64,000 bases of DNA, from assembly GCF_001659985.1 (NCBI RefSeq), contig NZ_LYCS01000001.1:248001-312000 (forward strand). The letters are read 5' to 3'. This DNA comes from Oceanobacillus sp. Castelsardo. Lineage in GTDB: Bacteria > Bacillota > Bacilli > Bacillales > Amphibacillaceae. Position 1 is the first letter of the stretch. Each line of letters starts with the position of its first letter. Below are positions 63,443 through 64,000 of the stretch, piece by piece. Under the pieces are notes generated by a model, which did no database searches, was not told the origin of the DNA, and saw nothing but the letters and a program-made list of their open reading frames with translations. A program made the translations under genes and the position numbers.

Positions 63443-64000
63443 TTATCCCTTTAGTAATTCCTTAGCAATCGTATTTCTTTGAATCTCCGATGTTCCAGTT
63501 AAAATTCTGAACATCCTTACGCTTCTATACAATCTTTCTACTGGGTGTCCTTGCATTAATCCCTTCCCACCAAAGATCTGCATTGCTTTGTCTGCAACGC
63601 GATTGGATGTTTCCGAAGCAAATACCTTGACCATGGAAGCCTCCGCTTTTACATCTTCACCCTTATCAATTTTATCAATGACATTGTATAGCATACATCG
63701 CGCAGCATAAATTTCAGTGGCCATATCCGCCAGCATATGTTGAATTGCCTGAAACTGCCCAATCGGACGACCAAATTGGGATCTTCCTTTTGCATAGTCA
63801 ATCGATAAATCTAAAAGTCTTTGGGACACACCAATGTACGTAGCACCCCAAGAGGCACGATTTTCATTTATTCTACCGATTCCCAATTGGAGCCCTTTTC
63901 CCGGATTACCTACAATATTTGAGCTTGGTACACAACATTCATTAAAAAGGATTTCTGCAGTACTGTGTTCACCAGAAATTGGCACTTGGATTTTCCCCAA
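63443..64000 (-). CDS. acyl-CoA dehydrogenase, 5' part beyond window
   Basis: The C-terminal 185 residues of an FAD-dependent acyl-CoA dehydrogenase: end of the middle beta domain (GKGLQLGIGRINENRASWGA), then the helical C-terminal domain (GRPIGQFQAIQHMLADMATE, ADKAMQIFGGKGLMQGHPVE, RLYRSVRMFRILTGTSEIQR). The spot where short-chain enzymes have the catalytic Glu (EGT) reads TGT, so the base must lie elsewhere, as in isovaleryl- or long-chain types, or the enzyme is specialised. The gene continues past the right edge of the window. First known gene of the leftward catabolic operon here. Confidence 0.92.
   Translation of the reverse strand: MGKIQVPISGEHSTAEILFNECCVPSSNIVGNPGKGLQLGIGRINENRASWGATYIGVSQRLLDLSIDYAKGRSQFGRPIGQFQAIQHMLADMATEIYAARCMLYNVIDKIDKGEDVKAEASMVKVFASETSNRVADKAMQIFGGKGLMQGHPVERLYRSVRMFRILTGTSEIQRNTIAKELLKG

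Overview
The window comes from a low-GC Gram-positive chromosome, most likely a Bacillaceae genus of the Oceanobacillus/Virgibacillus/Bacillus type. Ribosome binding sites are of the AGGAGG class, TTG and GTG starts are frequent, and many products have recognisable Bacillus counterparts: a complete sigY-yxlCDEFG operon, a YrvL-family protein, a LytTR/DUF3021 pair and a Bacillus-type rifampin phosphotransferase. I see no rRNA, tRNA, CRISPR array or intact insertion sequence. Genus assignment is inference.

Layout. 0-3.5 kb: a 3'-truncated (by the window edge) aldehyde dehydrogenase divergent from a MarR regulator and an MFS exporter, with palindromic operator candidates between them. 3.5-5.3 kb: a dead IS4-family transposase and gene debris. 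5.3-7.1 kb: a SurA-N-type lipoprotein and an NlpC/P60 protein whose catalytic cysteine is a serine. 7.5-15.3 kb: a complete, tightly overlapping four-gene Wadjet (JetD-A-B-C) anti-plasmid operon, followed upstream (15.6-16.0 kb) by a type I toxin-antitoxin-like locus. 16.2-18.0 kb: truncated genes meeting at a recombination scar. 18.2-25.5 kb: antibiotic-defence block with an RsgA paralogue, an ABC-F protein preceded by a seven-codon leader peptide, a Mef-like MFS gene with an elaborate attenuator-like leader, and a rifampin phosphotransferase.

26-37 kb: a run of small same-strand, mostly uncharacterised genes (DUF1835/DUF3658, SMI1/KNR4, CPCC-type, YrvL, membrane proteins, LytTR/DUF3021, CPBP protease) with many frameshifted or fragmentary members. 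37.8-42.8 kb: long imperfect direct repeats, then a 1318-residue DUF4297/Cap4-like nuclease-STAND NTPase, the best candidate in the window for an under-described anti-phage effector. 43.5-48.4 kb: rlmD, a compact type I toxin/antisense-RNA pair, and a Cas4-like-nuclease/XPD-helicase fusion; decayed copies of this toxin-helicase segment recur at 17.8 and 51.8-52.0 kb. 48.6-51.6 kb: the sigY operon with a near-textbook SigY promoter. 52-56.5 kb: CynX/NimT-type exporter with a FadR-type regulator, a DUF2161 nuclease-like protein and small genes. 56.8-64 kb: a catabolic cluster read leftward: acyl-CoA dehydrogenase (cut by the window edge), acyl-CoA ligase, alkylsulfatase-like metallo-beta-lactamase, and a tripartite tricarboxylate-type transporter (C-B-A).

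Together the window reads as an accessory-rich segment in which defence (Wadjet, STAND nuclease, toxin-antitoxin loci), drug resistance (Mef/ABC-F/Rph) and a catabolic operon are interleaved with decaying paralogues. All functional assignments come from reading the translations and motifs by eye; no database search was possible.
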